Shown: positions 47,110 through 59,705, counted from the first letter of the stretch. The stretch: 64,000 nucleotides of DNA from Parascedosporium putredinis (GCA_949357655.1 CASHTG010000005.1:620001-684000), one strand, 5' to 3'. The notes: generated from the letters alone by a model not told the origin. Numbers and translations: made by a program.

Positions 47110-48893
47110 ATGACCCTAACCAAACAGAGATGCGCTCGCAACCCCGATGACTTTCCTACGGGCCAGCTATTCCTCTTGGGTGAGTATTCGCCAATCTCGG
47201 ATCTGGGCCGCCCCCAACATGGAAACACTTGGCTGACATTGTTTGTACCTGGGCTCTTGTTAGCAATCGTCCGCCTCGCCGAACCCGTCGCCCTGACTTC
47301 CATCTTCCCCTATGCCTGGGCTCTTGTCAAATGGTACAACGTTGGCGATGAGGGCAATGCCTCCTTTTACGCCGGGCTCCTCATCTCCTCGTTCGCCCTC
47401 GCCGAGGCCGTGACTGGCATGTACTGGGGCGGCCTGTCGGATCGGGTCGGGCGCAAGCCCGTCCTGCTCGTAGGCTGCTTCGGTACGTTACTCAGCATGG
47501 TCATGGTTGGTTTCGCCAGTAACATTTGGTTTGCGCTCTTTGGCAGGGCCCTCGGCGGCCTTCTAAATGGAAACATTGGCGTCATCCAAACTATGGTGGG
47601 CGAGCTCGTTACGAAACCCGAACACGAACGTGAGTCCGCCTCCCCTCCCTGCCCTCCCTCCAGTAGAGCTTTGCGCTCTTTATGCCATTTTGTCATAACA
47701 GAATCGACCTTTTCTGCCTGCTAACCCATCTCTGATTAGCCCGAGCTTTCTCCGTCATGCCCTTTGTCTGGTCGATTGGCACCATCATTGGCCCCGCGAT
47801 CGGGGCACCCTCGCCGATCCCCACCAAGTCTGGCCCGGGCTTTTCCCCGAGGGTGGCCTCTTCCATAGGCTACCGTACCTCCTCCCGAACCTCGTGTGCG
47901 CTGCGCTACTCTTAGTTAGCGTCGTCCTCGGCTACTTCCTACTCGAAGAGACGCACCCCGATCTCAGGGCGCCGACTGGCCCTTCGCCGAGGTCGTGTAC
48001 ATGTCGGACGAAACCCCGCTGATCGAGACATCGGACGCCATTAAGAGACCACCCGTCGATGTGCGGTCTGGCGCGTACGGAACGTTTGACGAGTCGAACA
48101 CAAACAATATTGGACCAGCAGTAGACGGTTCTGAAAAGAAGGAGGATGTCGTCACGTCTAGCAGCATCTTCACCAAGCCTATCATGGCGCTCGTCGTGGC
48201 ACTCTCGATATTCACCTACCACTCGATGACGTACGACCACCTTCTCCCAATTTTCTTCGAAGACGATCGCGTCACTATGAACGGTAGGCTTGGGGCAGCC
48301 GCCGCCCTCGGCGCTCCTTCGACGGCTCTTCTTTACTCGCCTGGCGGTCTCGGGCTCACAGTTAGGGCTGTGGGTGGCATTATGGCTGTCAACGGCGTCA
48401 TCGCGCTCTTCATCCAGGCCGTCATATTCCCATTGGCAGCCGAGCGGTTTGGTATTCATAGACTCTTCATTGGCGTGACAGTCCTGCACCCGCTCGTGTA
48501 TATCGTCATGCCCGGGCTCCTCTATATTCCCGAGCGTCTTCTCTACCCAGCCATCTACTTGTGTCTAACGCTGCGCAACCTCCTCTCCATTGTTCTGTAC
48601 CCGCTCCTGCTCATCCTTATCAAGGACGCGGCGCCGTCGCCGAAGGCGCTGGCAGGGTCAATGGGTTGGCAGCCAGCGCAGGCGCGGCTTGCCGCATGGT
48701 CGCGCCGCCGGTAGCCGGATACCTGTACGGCATGGGCAGCAGGATGGATTGCACAGCAATTGCATGGTTTGGTAGCGCGCTAGCTGCGGTAGTGGGCTCC
48801 ATCCAGTGCTTCTCGGTGGAGCGCAAGCGAAAGGTGGCCGCGGATGAGGAGGTGGAGAGAGTATGCGAGAGCACGAGCACCCCTCAGGAATGA
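47110..48893 (+). CDS. MFS transporter (ZIFL/YCR023C-like)
   Basis: A 12-helix-type proton-driven transporter of the major facilitator superfamily. Exons: 47110-47179, 47264-47629 and 47740-48893. The start MTLTKQRCARNPDDFPTGQL leads into the first helix (AIVRLAEPVALTSIFPYAW). Motif A is WGGLSDRVGRKPVLL, followed by GRALGGLLNGNIGVIQTMVG. The acidic loop between the two halves (about 48000-48160) is followed by FTKPIMALVVALSIFTYHSM, and the last helices are in MVAPPVAGYLYGM and FGSALAAVVGS. The layout resembles the fungal relatives of plant ZIF1-like carriers; the substrate is unknown. The frame breaks at the G run 47812-47815, near 47968-47972 and near 48655-48659. Introns have CTGAC/CTAAC branch sites. 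No neighbouring biosynthetic genes suggest a cluster. Confidence 0.87.
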
Positions 48894-50496
48894 GCTCGAC
48901 AGACGAACGATTTCCCTCGACTTCCTCGAAATGACCTCGAGAGGTTGTTCCGCCCTTAGTCGCCCCACCACCACGTACCTCTAGATTCCCGGCTCTAGTC
49001 GGGTGGCATTTTCACAAGTTTCCTGCCTCTGCCATCTCGAGTCTTTGATTCACAGGTTAAAGACATGAATCTCCAACTGGGAATTTCCAGCGCCGCACTC
49101 CCCTCTCATTTGGGGGACATCACACCCTTGTCTAGAATTCATGGGTACCCCTTGCCCCTCTTCTCCCAACGTCAACTGCGATGAGGGTGGGGTTCATTTT
49201 TCTTCTTTTACCTCGGAAAAACGACGCAGCAAGGCTTCATAAAAGTTACATTTGATTTACACCACCAATCGTTTTTTTGGAGTCACGGTCACGGAAGGGA
49301 ACGCATTCCACGGAGTTCCTCTCTTTTATGGACCTCACCTTTGGGGATGTCTTTATGTTTTCTTGTATTGATTTAACAGCCTTGAAATGCATGGCGTAAA
49401 AGGGCTGGTGTCAGGTCTGCTTCTCTATTTGTTTGTTGTTTCGCAGTCTGCAGCGTTTACGCATTGTTGGTTATTGCTGGAGAGGGTGGATGATGGAAGT
49501 TGGGAGGGTTATATATAAAGTTAATGGATTGAGGCGAGATGTTGCGGATGGGGACATGATTGTTGAACAGAACTTGAAGTACGCGAGGGTCTACAACGAG
49601 GATGTAGTGGGCTGGCCATATGCGGACTTGCTTGTTTTCAATCTGCACTTGTTTCGTACTTGGGTAGTCATGTAGCGATGCTGATGTAGCCGATAGAAAT
49701 ACAAGTGGAGATGTAGCCGATGGAAATACAAATGGAGATGTCGTGTTAATGATACGAAGTTACCAGAGTTTGTACTAGGCGTAGTGAAGACTAATACGAG
49801 GATTACTTAATACGATGTCGACTCAAGCACATGCATAATACACGCAAAGACCAATGGAAAGGATGAAGAAAATGGCTTAGACGCAGAGCGAGAGAGACTA
49901 CAGATGTGGCAAAAGGAGAAATGAAACAAAATGAAGCATGAAGGAAAAAGGTAAGATGAAGTGTCATTCTGCATGTCGGTTTCAATCCAAAACAAGAAGA
50001 ACGAAGAAGCAGAAAGAAAAGTAAAGAGAAGGGAAATGGGGAAAGAAAAAGGAAAAAAGAGGAAAAAGAAAAGAAAAGAAAGAAAACAAGACATGGACCG
50101 GGGTATCATTGATAATTCTTATCGATAAGAAAATATTGGCAACCCCACCAACGACAAAGCTTTTGAACGTCTCTTCAGTCCCAGCTTGAACAACCTCCCC
50201 CGCAACGATCCCAGACGTCATCGGTGCGCTCTCCCTCTCTCGAAATAAAGCCACGATAATCCAAGCTCTGCGCCAAGCACGAGCATACAAATCACGCCTC
50301 ACAAAAAGAGACTGACGAGTTCCAGTGAGCTTGTCAGAGATAGTGGGGTGTCGTCAAGAACGAGTTCCCCGCCCCAGCAAGCCAGACGGAAGGACGGAGA
50401 CTCTGCCTGCTTGTTTTCTTTATATAGGATCAGCAGAGGGGAAGATAAAACCCTACGCACTAAACACTATTTCCTTTCCGTTGAGAACCCACCAAA
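48894..50496. other. Intergenic region
   Basis: 1.6 kb without a recognised gene. It contains a 27-bp tandem repeat (49683-49736) and a purine-rich tract (about 50035-50092). Confidence 0.5.
49683..49736. repeat. 27-bp tandem repeat, two copies
   Basis: Two copies starting GATGTAGCCGAT at 49683 and 49710, differing at two positions, followed by a short third start GATGTCG. Confidence 0.88.
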
Positions 50497-51800
50497 ATGA
50501 AGCTTACCGAAATTAGCGATGCGGTCGAGGCCGAGTCCATCGATACCAAGGCCGAGGAAACACCCAAGCCGCCGGCTCCTGCGCCCGCGCCCGTGCCCGC
50601 GCCCGCATCCGCTCCCACAGCCACGGACTCGCCGACCAATGCTGTCAACCTGGGGCCCACGCCGCCTCCGACGCGCGACATGAGCGATATCCTCCAGGAC
50701 CTGAACAAGTCGCCCCTCTTCATGACGGACATTGAAGACAACGACGACATGGAGGCGCTCAAGGCGCTCGCGTACGAGGGTACCCCGCTCGAGAACGCGG
50801 GCGAGATGAAGGAGCAGGGCAACGAGGCGTTCAAGGCGAAGCGGTGGGACATGGCTAGGGACTGCTACGGCAAGGGCATCAACATTCTATGGTACGAGGA
50901 GAGGAGGCGCGCCCGGGGCGAGAAGCCGACGCGGCGGGTACCGGCCGAAGGCGAAGAGGAGGAGGAGGAGGACCCCGACGCCGAGGAGACGGTACGGCAG
51001 CAACGAGCGCTCCTCGAGACCATGTACGCAAACCGCGCCGCGTGCCACCTCGAGCTACAAAACTACCGCGCGTGCTGGCTCGACGGCGCGGCAGCACTAC
51101 GCCTCAACCCCGCAACGTCAAGGCGTACTACCGGTCCGCGCGCGCCCTCTTACGCGTCGACCGCATCGAAGAGGCCGACGACGCCTGCGCCCGTGGTCTG
51201 ACCGTGGACCCGGCGAACCCGGCCCTCCTCGGGCTCGCCGCCGAGATTGCCCGCCGCGCCGCGACCGTGCTGGCCAAGAAACGCGCCGACGAGGAGCGCG
51301 CGGCGCAGACCCAGCACCGCGCCACCGTGTTAGCGGCGGCGATTGCGGCGCGCGGGATCCGCATGCGCTCTACGCCGAAACCGCCCGACATGGAGGACGC
51401 GCGCGTCAAGCTCGTGCCGGACGAGGACGATCCGGCCTCGCACCTATCGTTCCCGGCGCTGCTGCTGTACCCGCTGCACCTCGAGACGGACTTCATCAAG
51501 GAGTTCAACGAGACGCAGACGCTGGCGGATCACCTCGCCTACGTGTTTCCTTTGCCGTGGGACGCCCGCGGCGAGTACACGGCTCTCGGGGTCGAGTGCT
51601 ACGTCGAGACGCCCGCGGGCGGCTTGCTCAAGATGGGCCGGAAGCTGCCCTTGCTCAAGGTGCTCGCCGGCGGCAAGGTCGAGGTCGTGGATCAGGTTGT
51701 CAGGATTTTTGTCGTGCCCAAGGCGGGGGCGGCGGATTGGGTGGTCAAGTATAAGGAGCAGAGGGCCAAGGAGATGGCTGCCGCGGCGGGCAAGAGGTGA
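50497..51800 (+). CDS. cns1: Hsp90 co-chaperone Cns1/TTC4 (TPR protein)
   Basis: A single-exon gene of about 434 residues. The protein starts MKLTEISDAVEAESIDTKAE, followed by a Pro/Ala-rich stretch, then TRDMSDILQDLNKSPLFMTD. The TPR domain begins ENAGEMKEQGNEAFKAKRWD, continues with MYANRAACHLELQNYRACWL, and after the frame break with NVKAYYRSARALLRV. The C-terminal wheel domain contains DPASHLSFPALLLYPLH, DFIKEFNETQTLADHL and KLPLLKVLAGGKVEVVD. Cns1/TTC4 uses the TPR to bind the EEVD tail of Hsp90/Hsp70 and supports folding of translation factors and other clients. The only frame break is the C run 51108-51111 (one base short); between the TPR halves lies an acidic insertion of Glu/Asp. 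ATG at 50497 is preceded by CCAAA. Confidence 0.9.
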
Positions 51801-53214
51801 AGGAAGATTGAACAAAAAACAAAAAGAAAAATGGGGAGCGAGATGCGCGAGCCGGTGAAATGAAGGCAGTTGGGGAAAAGGGAACAAGAGAAAAAGCGCT
51901 TTGGCTTCAATCAATGCTCGCTGTCATTGTTGTTCTTCCTTCTTTCATCTTGGCCTCAATATCTCTCTACCCTTTTTCTTTTCTTTTTGGGCCCCGGTAA
52001 ATTGGTGCATATTACTTTATTTCCCTCGATATCGTGCTCCGTTCCTCCGTCGCCAGTCTTCTACTGCACCTCTTGTCTACTCTCCGGCTCTCTTCCAATA
52101 GGAGAGTTTCCTTTCTTTTTTTTTCTTCTTCGTTCGTTTACTTTCCCCGTCACTCCCTCCATTTCCCTTTTGGGCAATGTGTCGACACTTCCTCGGAAAT
52201 TTGGACGACCGAGTTCTTCGAATCACCACTACCTCGACTCCCCTCGGCCTCAAGCCTCTATTTCTTCCCCATGTCTCCCCCTTCCCCTTTAGGCAGACTG
52301 GACGGGACAAAAGGAGAAGAAAAACAAGTACTAAAAACACGTCATTTCGAGAAAGAGGAAGGGGGAAAAAAACAATGCAAAAACGCCTACTCGGGGGTGC
52401 CGGGTGACGGACTGGACGGGTGACCAGGAAAGGGAGAGAACGGGGAGAGAGTGGCGGTGATGCAGAAACTGGAAAGCTCCGAGGGCTTGCGTTTTGCTCA
52501 CCCTCCCCTTCTTGCTCTTTGTTCGAAGAGCAGAGTAGTGATGGCACGGCCAACCAGGGCAACCAGAGAACTGTGCCCATCCCACCGACGTGGCAAACCC
52601 CCTCCAGGAGCCAAGGAGAAGAGAAAGAAGAAAAAGAAAAACAAAACCTGACAGAAAGATGAATGGAAGGGGAAGGGAGAAGACGAAGATGAGATGGGAG
52701 GGGGCGCGCGTGTATCACGTCCGGTGTTGATATGACGACGACAATGACGGCGTCACAGAAAAGCAATTGCCGCTGGTCTGCTCCTCTGCTCATCCCTTCC
52801 CTCTGACCACCTACTCGGGGGAGGCAACAGAAAGAATTAAAGAGAGAGAGAGAAAGAGAGATCCGATGCCGAGGCAGCCATGTCTCCCACTCTCATCCTT
52901 ACCCCCTTTCCCACACCCCCGCGCCCTACCTTTCTCCGGAACGTCAGTCCTCGTCCAGGCATCATGTCTCGAGACGATGCCAAGAAATGGTCTTCCCCAA
53001 GTCTCCCTGGCCTTCCCCGAGGTAGACCGTACCCGGCCTCGTCCTCGTCCCCCCTCTCAAGCCCAAAGGTAAAGAAAAGACAAAGGCCATCCCCTCCCTA
53101 CCTCCGACAAAGCAAGAGGCAGGCAGGGGAACGAGTCCACATGAAATTCTTCGTTGATGCCCGTCTGCTCGCACGCCCCCCACCTCCGTGCTAGCCCAAC
53201 CACCTTGCCACACG

Positions 53215-53248
<34 letters not shown>

Positions 53249-54783
53249 GTCACCGCCACACACGCTCCCACAATCTCCTCTACCTCTGTACCTCCCCCAG
53301 ATACCTTGCTACCCTCTGGGGCATGTCCTCACCGGCATCCCAACTAGCAATGTCGAGCTTCTCCCTCCCGCCACCCATACCTCGGTATACCCTATTCAGT
53401 GGTTAGAGGAGAAGAAAAAGTAAAGTGCTCTTTAGTGTAGTGCTCTTTTTCAGGTAGATCGTCCAATATGGAACCATAATCGAGATCGTCGGCGCATGAC
53501 ATGGCATTTGCACTCGGGCCTCCGCCTCTAGCTAGTAGTAACAAGAAAGGTCTCTCTGTCCAATATCCACCTTGGCAAACATAGCCAAGTCTCCAAAGCC
53601 TCATTTATCTCATCCAAACCCTCAACTTTGCCACTTCTCCCCAAGGCACGACGCCCGTCTTCGGCTTGCCTTCCCGAACTACCTCTCTCCTCGCCTCTAC
53701 ACTTACATGTGGCGCAGCAAACATAGAGGGACGTTTTCCTATGGCGTATTGACCCTCGCCCAAGGCCTTTCTTTTTCTTCTCCCTTTGGCCCAGACCGCC
53801 TTTCCCCTCCGTCGGCTTTTCTACACTTTTGGCGTACAACAATAACAAGAACAGCGGTATTCATCTTCAGGGCAAGTACAAAGGAATTAGAAGAGGGTTT
53901 ATCTCGCAAAGGAAAGAGAGAGGATTGAAAAGGGGGAAAGAAGATAGAGAATGAGTTAAAATGAGAAATCCGCGTGGAGGGGTCATCATCCCAGTGTTCC
54001 GTGATATCTTGTGTTGCGTTAGTGCCTCCGCTGGCTGGATCAGAAGAACTGAAGTCAACCACTTGAAATGACAAAGGGAAAGCAAGTTTGGCAACCAAAA
54101 ACCAAAGAAGTAAAAAAGAAACGCCACCAATGTCCAATGTTCAAGTATGACAAGCCAAAAAAGAAAAAGAAAAGAAAAGAAAAAGAGAAAAAAGATGAGA
54201 AAAAAGTCGAAAGTCAGAACCCCATGCAGCGGAGATTAAACAAGAGTGGGCGTGGAGCAAAAGCAACCATCTGGGTGAAGAAGCAAGCTCGGGGGCGGAT
54301 CTCTCCAATCATTCATAGACAACACGCAACTCCACTAACGCAAACACTTCAGTTCCGGTCCAAATGCAAACCAAGGCCCGAGGCCACTAAACGACTACAC
54401 ACGCCCCAACGCCCCATGTCCATCCATACATTGATGCAAATTCGTTCCTTCTCTCCCATCAGACTTGAGGATTCTCGAGTCATGAGCCTTCGGTCTTCTT
54501 CTGACAAGAATCGTATCCAACTAAAATGAGGTCGAGGCTACTCTCTTTCTCGAATCCTTGCATATTAAGAGTGGGGAAGGGGAGGAGTAAAATAGGTGGC
54601 TGTAAAAAGAAGATGAAAAAAAGATAGAGGTAGTATGTCGTGATGAGTGATAGCCAAGGGGAACAGGGAAAAGGGGGGAAGGGAAAGGGAAAAAGAAAGA
54701 AAGAAAGAAAGCCGGCTGTAGAAAGACGAGAGAGAATGACAGTAGCAAGACCGGCATCCGTCATGACGGCGATGCTACTCTAG
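51801..54783. other. Intergenic between convergent genes
   Basis: 3 kb between the 3' ends of cns1 and the KilA-N gene. No coding signal recognised. It contains a (CT)n tract (53215-53242) and A/G-rich tracts (about 54140-54200). Confidence 0.5.
53215..53242. repeat. (CT)n microsatellite
   Basis: About 14 CT units followed by a T run. Confidence 0.93.
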
Positions 54784-56509
54784 TCACATCGAGCTTGCCC
54801 GCCGTCGTTTTGAGCGATGGAGTTCCTCGACGGCTCTCTCAGCACATCTCTCCATCAGACCTCCGTCCCTAACACTAAGATTCATTAGCAGCAGTGCCGC
54901 ATTTTTCTCCATGCCACCGGTGCGTCTTACAAATCCTCGTGGCCCTAGGTGTTGGTGTTGACCAGGCTTCTCTGGCACCATGCCACCGGGCTCTCGGCCT
55001 CTCATCGTTACCGGGCTACCCGCAAGGCTCTCGCCGCCTGCATCGTACCCGTGGTCATGATCGGTTTCCATCGGTCTCTTTCCGATAGTGCTATGGCTGC
55101 TGCCGCCGCCGCTTTGCCATGGGCGAAGATGTGGTGACTTATGTGCCGAATTCGTAGGGGCGAAACGCGGGACTGCGCTAAGCCAAGGGCTACCGAGGTA
55201 CGGGTCATCTCGAGGATACGCGCTCGCTGGTGGCTGGTTGGCGGGTGTCCAGCCTGAAGTTCGGGGAGGGTTATGAACTGGTGGTGCCAGCGCGGCGGGC
55301 GTATAAAAGTAAGCACTAGAGGATGTAGAATTGGAAGAGACGCTCGCAGAATCGGGAGCCACCCTATGGTAGCTCTCTTCCGAGTCTGTATTGTAAGGGC
55401 TGTCGCAGAGGGGCCCCGTGGCTTGAGTCGGAGGGGATTGTGCGGCTGCCGGTGGCTGCTGCTGGGATACAGGTCCCCTCGGGCGTGCTCCTCGCCGGGG
55501 TCCGTGTGCTTCGAGGACTATTCGAACCGGACAGCGTTCCTCGGGGGCTGTGCATACTCAAGTGATGGCGTCGGCTCAGCTCCGCTTCGCAGGCCGCATC
55601 TGCAATGATTCGTGGGTTGATCGTCATCCGACCATACTCTGGCGAGTCTGGCCGAATGCACAGCGCAGGAAACGAAGGTCCAAAAATTGGAACCAAGGCA
55701 CCCGCAATCTTGTAGCAAAATGTTGCGCAAACAGCACGGGCGCAGTAATATGGCATCCAGTAACCTAGCTCACGTCGCCCGTCAGCTACTTGCGAGCCTT
55801 CGCATTCGCCTCCTCGGCAAATGCGGCTCTCCCTCAGCCCGATCCACGTCAAAATGAGGACTCACCTTGTGCAGATATGGCACCGCCAGTGATGCTATGG
55901 GTTATGTCCTTGAGGCCAGGGTTCAAGCTCAGCATCTTGGCGGGCATGGTCTATCGAGTAGCGTTAGACGAGACAGGACATCTCTCCCATATGCACCAGA
56001 TTCAGTCGATGAGGAGATGCGCATACCTTGCCGTATTGGCAGCATTTGAAAAAGGGCGTCATGCGAACTAGTCCGACATTGTAGTCCCACATAACCGTGT
56101 ATTCGGTGTCGTCTCCAGGAACCCTGAACTCGTACTTGAATACTGCACACAAGAAAAATCAACTCCACGTTAGCTCATGATTTGAGCCGCTTCTCGTGCG
56201 TCTGGCCGTCTTGCTTGCCACCCTCGGACTTCGCGTCTTGGAACTTGGCAACCCACCTTCAAAGCTCTCGCGGCCCGTCTTTTCATAGAAGTCTTTCTTC
56301 CCACTGTTGTATGGGATATGGGCACAGCACTCCTTGATTCTGCCGAATGGTGTGACTTGGAACTTGGCGATTTCCCTCATCGAGAGTTCGTCTAATTCTT
56401 CGTACGGATGAAACTTGATAGTGCCTCTCGGGCGTGCTGTCTTTGTAAAGCTTCCAGAGTCTCTCATCTTGATCCTGGAGAAAATGGGGCGGTCAAAGGA
56501 CGGTAACAT
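54784..56509 (-). CDS. Xbp1-like KilA-N/APSES-type transcription factor
   Basis: Four visible exons on the minus strand: 56509-56257, 56142-56027, 55950-55866 and 55764-54784. The DNA-binding domain is spread over exons 2-4: VFKYEFRVPGDDTEYTVMWD, YNVGLVRMTPFFKCCQYGK, then MLSLNPGLKDITHSITGG, then YWMPYYCARAVCATFCYKIA and GALVPIFGPSFPALC. This is the KilA-N/APSES fold of fungal Xbp1-type repressors, linked in yeast to stress, quiescence and cell-cycle genes. The C-terminus is Ser/Pro-rich and ends NAALLLMNLSVRDGG then SKRRRASSM, a likely nuclear signal. I start at ATG 56509 (MLPSFDRPIFSRIKMRD). The same frame stays open to about 56640, just after a CTACAG acceptor, so an upstream exon with the true start is likely. 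At least one frame break lies near 55430-55440. Confidence 0.85.
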
Positions 56510-57402
56510 CTCAGTTTCTAGATACGACGTTGTCGGGGAGGACAGCGTCGGGCTCGCACGGAGTCGAGGCTCCTGCGGCCCGGCGGGGGCGCCGGATTTA
56601 GAGAGACGATAGTGACAGCATGGCTCCGAGAAAGCTGTAGACAAGATATGTTACGAGCTTTGCCACTACTCAAAGAAGAGGTGGGGAACTGAAAGAGAAA
56701 CGCAAAAAGAGGATTCTGCGGTCAAGCTGGACAGCAAGTCGGGTATCGTTTCGGAAACCTTGGAGTATTCTCGTCGCAGGGCCAGGTGCCGACGTGGCGC
56801 TATGCTGTGGGACACAGGGAAGGATTAGGTCAGGGCAATAAGTGTGGTCCTCGCTAGAAATTCAACAGGTGATATAGATATAGATGGCGGACAGGTTTTA
56901 TTCGAAGGAAAAGAGGCCGGAGTTTAGGTGAAGGTTAAGGAGACAAATGTAAGGATCCCTATGCTATCCAGGCTTAGGTGAACCGCTATGCTTGGAGTGA
57001 AGGCAAAGAAGGACGAATGGGAAGGAGGGTTGGGTAGCAGGGTTGTTGAAAGGGAAAGGCAGGAAATAATAAAACTCAGAGCATGAATGAAGTAATGGAA
57101 GAGGGAGCAAGGGGGAGGGGTGCAAGAGGGACGAAAGGGGGTGTAGAGCATGGGAGGGGTGCTCAAAAAGCGCCTCTGTAGGAAAGGAAGTAGGTTGGGG
57201 TCGATGTCAAGCCTGGGTCAAGTCTTCCTGCCTCTTCATCTCTTGCTTGGGGGCTTAGGGGTGGAGGTGGAGACCAGCAAACAAAGGACGCCGGGTCTAG
57301 AGTTGGGGATACCAAGATGGGAAATATGGATCCAATGGATGAATGTATCCATTCCATCCACGGATGTACGTATATATGGATCCAATGTATGGAAGCGAGG
57401 AG

Positions 57403-57465
57403 GCATATGTGTGGGAGTATATGTAAGAGTATGTGTGGGAGTATGTGTGGGTATGTGGATGCGCG
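57403..57465. repeat. GTGTGGGAGTAT-type minisatellite
   Basis: Imperfect repeats of GTGTGGGAGTATGT units, spaced 12-24 bases. Confidence 0.7.
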
Positions 57466-58675
57466 AGGGCTGCGTGTATATGTATGCTTTTGACCACAAC
57501 CAATGCTGTATCGGAGAGTGGCGGGAGCTTGAGGTCTTGATTGATCAAGATATCCATGATTAATGTCGCTCAGACGGGGCTAGATGGACTCGCTATGCTC
57601 CGGGCAGGGCTGCCGAGCAATGCACTGTATTGGTCCGGGGTGAACTAGACTTACCAGCAGGATTGGGAGGGTGTAGTGCTTTCCCAGTGCGTTTCGGTCC
57701 ACGGCAATGGCGGTTTCCCCTGATCAAGAAGGGAAAGAAAGATCGGGCCGTGGAAAGGTTTGGGGCAAGAAAAGAGAGAAGGGGCGGACAAGCCCTCTTT
57801 TCCAGGCACAACCGTTGCCACCTTGTCACAGGAACTCGCTCCTTCTCCTGCCAAACCAGCACTTGGATGCTCCTGCAGTGTGGTCTGGGACTGGTGTATC
57901 AGGGAAGGTGAAGTGGAAGGTGCCCTCGGTTCCTAGTCAAGACAGCTTCCTTTACTCCCCGTCTCCTTCGACTTCTTCCTCTCCCTCTTCTTCCTTCGTA
58001 CCCAAGACTTCTAGAAGATCATGTGGAATGGCTGTGGGTTGGGCGGATGGAGAGCAGAAAGCTAAACAAGTAATTGGGAGATATGTCGCATGTCTTGATT
58101 GCTAGGCCTTTTTGAGCCTTCTCTGCGCTTCCCCAAGGATTGCGTTTCGTCCTTTCAATAAAGAAAACTCCGGTATAGTTCGCGTCGGAAAGAGTGGATG
58201 CAAGTGTAAGAGACTTTTCGTGTAGGGGTGGGCTTTCTTTTTTCCTCCCCTTTACTAGTATCCTCTTTGTCCCAACTTGGAGAATCCGGAGGGCGGTTTG
58301 GGATCGAGCCTCTGGGTGCCCTTGGCGTCCGTTTGTGGAACTCCCACCGCTTCTTCAGACCGATTGTCGAGGTGCAAGCCACCAGATGATAGGTGACCGA
58401 TGTAGCCACCGGCTCAAAGAGGAAGAGAGGCTACGGATAACGAGGCGGGAGGTAGGACGCGATGAAGGGAGAAGTCAAGGGAGCTGACGGGGATATACGG
58501 AGAGGGAGGGTGGCGACGAACTCTACACCCTACACGCCCATTCGACGATCTTTCACAGCAGTAGCACACGGGGCGAGGAGAGGTCTAGTGCTATAGGACA
58601 GGGGTGTGAGAGCCAGACGTCGGTCCTTGGGACAGATCAAGGTGGGGTCGCTGGGTGATGAATGAAGTAAAGGAA

Positions 58676-58710
58676 GAAAGAAAGAAAAGAAAAGAAAAGA
58701 AAAAAGAAAC
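58676..58710. repeat. A/G-rich (GAAA)n-type tract
   Basis: Imperfect GAAA and AAAAG units. Confidence 0.8.
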
Positions 58711-59033
58711 GAGGGAGGATACGCCCTTCGAGAGAGGCGGGTGAAGCTGGCCCTCTTCTTTTTTGAACCTGTTCCTTTTTCTTCCCTTTTCGTAAACGAC
58801 AAGGGTCTTGGATTGGATAAGCGGAGAGTGCGCGAGGTTAGGATAATCTTAGCTGTCAGTCATCAGCGTGTAATTTCGAGATGAGAAAGCTGAAGCTACA
58901 TGTAGGCGCTTGTTGCGGTGGGCCTTGAGCGGAGCGGCGGCAGCAAAGAAGAACAAGATTTATCCACGGGTCGGCAGCGTGTTCCCACAATATGTGAGCT
59001 CTATGGTGTGAGTTTGTGAATGCTCGGTATGGG

Positions 59034-59152
59034 GTATGTGTGTGGACGTGTATGCGTGTGTGTGTGTGCCTATGTGTGCGTGTCGATATGTGCGTGCGTG
59101 TGTGTATGTGTGTGTATGTGTGCGTGTGTATCGTATGTATACGTGTGCGCGT
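59034..59152. repeat. Long imperfect (GT)n tract
   Basis: About 120 bases of GT/GTAT/GCGT alternation, capable of Z-DNA-type structure. Confidence 0.85.
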
Positions 59153-59610
59153 ATCCCCTTCGTGGAGCATGTGTCCGGGAAAGGGCTCCTCGATGGTTGT
59201 ACTAGGGTCTTCCTAGGGCAAAGATGTCTCGGTCTCAGGGATGTATCGCGTCCATGTTTAGAGACGAGCTTTCGTCAAACAAGGCGGGCCAAGCCTGTTT
59301 CCTCCAGGTGATTGATTGTCCCCTTTGCGGGCCACTGGCGCTTCCGTCGCCACCATTCATTGCGCCGCCTTTGCCTACGCCTCTACCTCTTCTGTGCCGA
59401 TCTCTTGTTGTACTCATGTCCCCCAGAGGGGACTCTCCCCCGGGAGAGGTAGCAAGTTACGCCCCGCTGCAGAAAGCAAGAACGAAACGCATCGAGCGCT
59501 TGCTCTTAGTTACTTCATCACCATCATCGCCATCACCATCGTCATCACTCCTTCTCCGTCACTTAACGCTTTCTCTGCCTGTCTCTCTCCCCTCCGCCGC
59601 TCCCTCTTTC

Positions 59611-59705
59611 ACACACACACACACACGCTCTCTCTCTCTCTCTCTCTCGCTCACCCTCAGCTGTCTCTCGCCTCCTCTTTCTCTCTCATTCTCTCTCTCT
59701 CTCTC
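59611..59705. repeat. Compound (AC)n-(CT)n microsatellite
   Basis: An AC tract (59611-59626) runs straight into CT (59627-59648), with further CT tracts to 59705. Confidence 0.9.

Noticed and set aside
52077..52793. 238-codon open frame on the minus strand
   Set aside because: Pyrimidine bias of the intergenic DNA explains it; no conserved motif.
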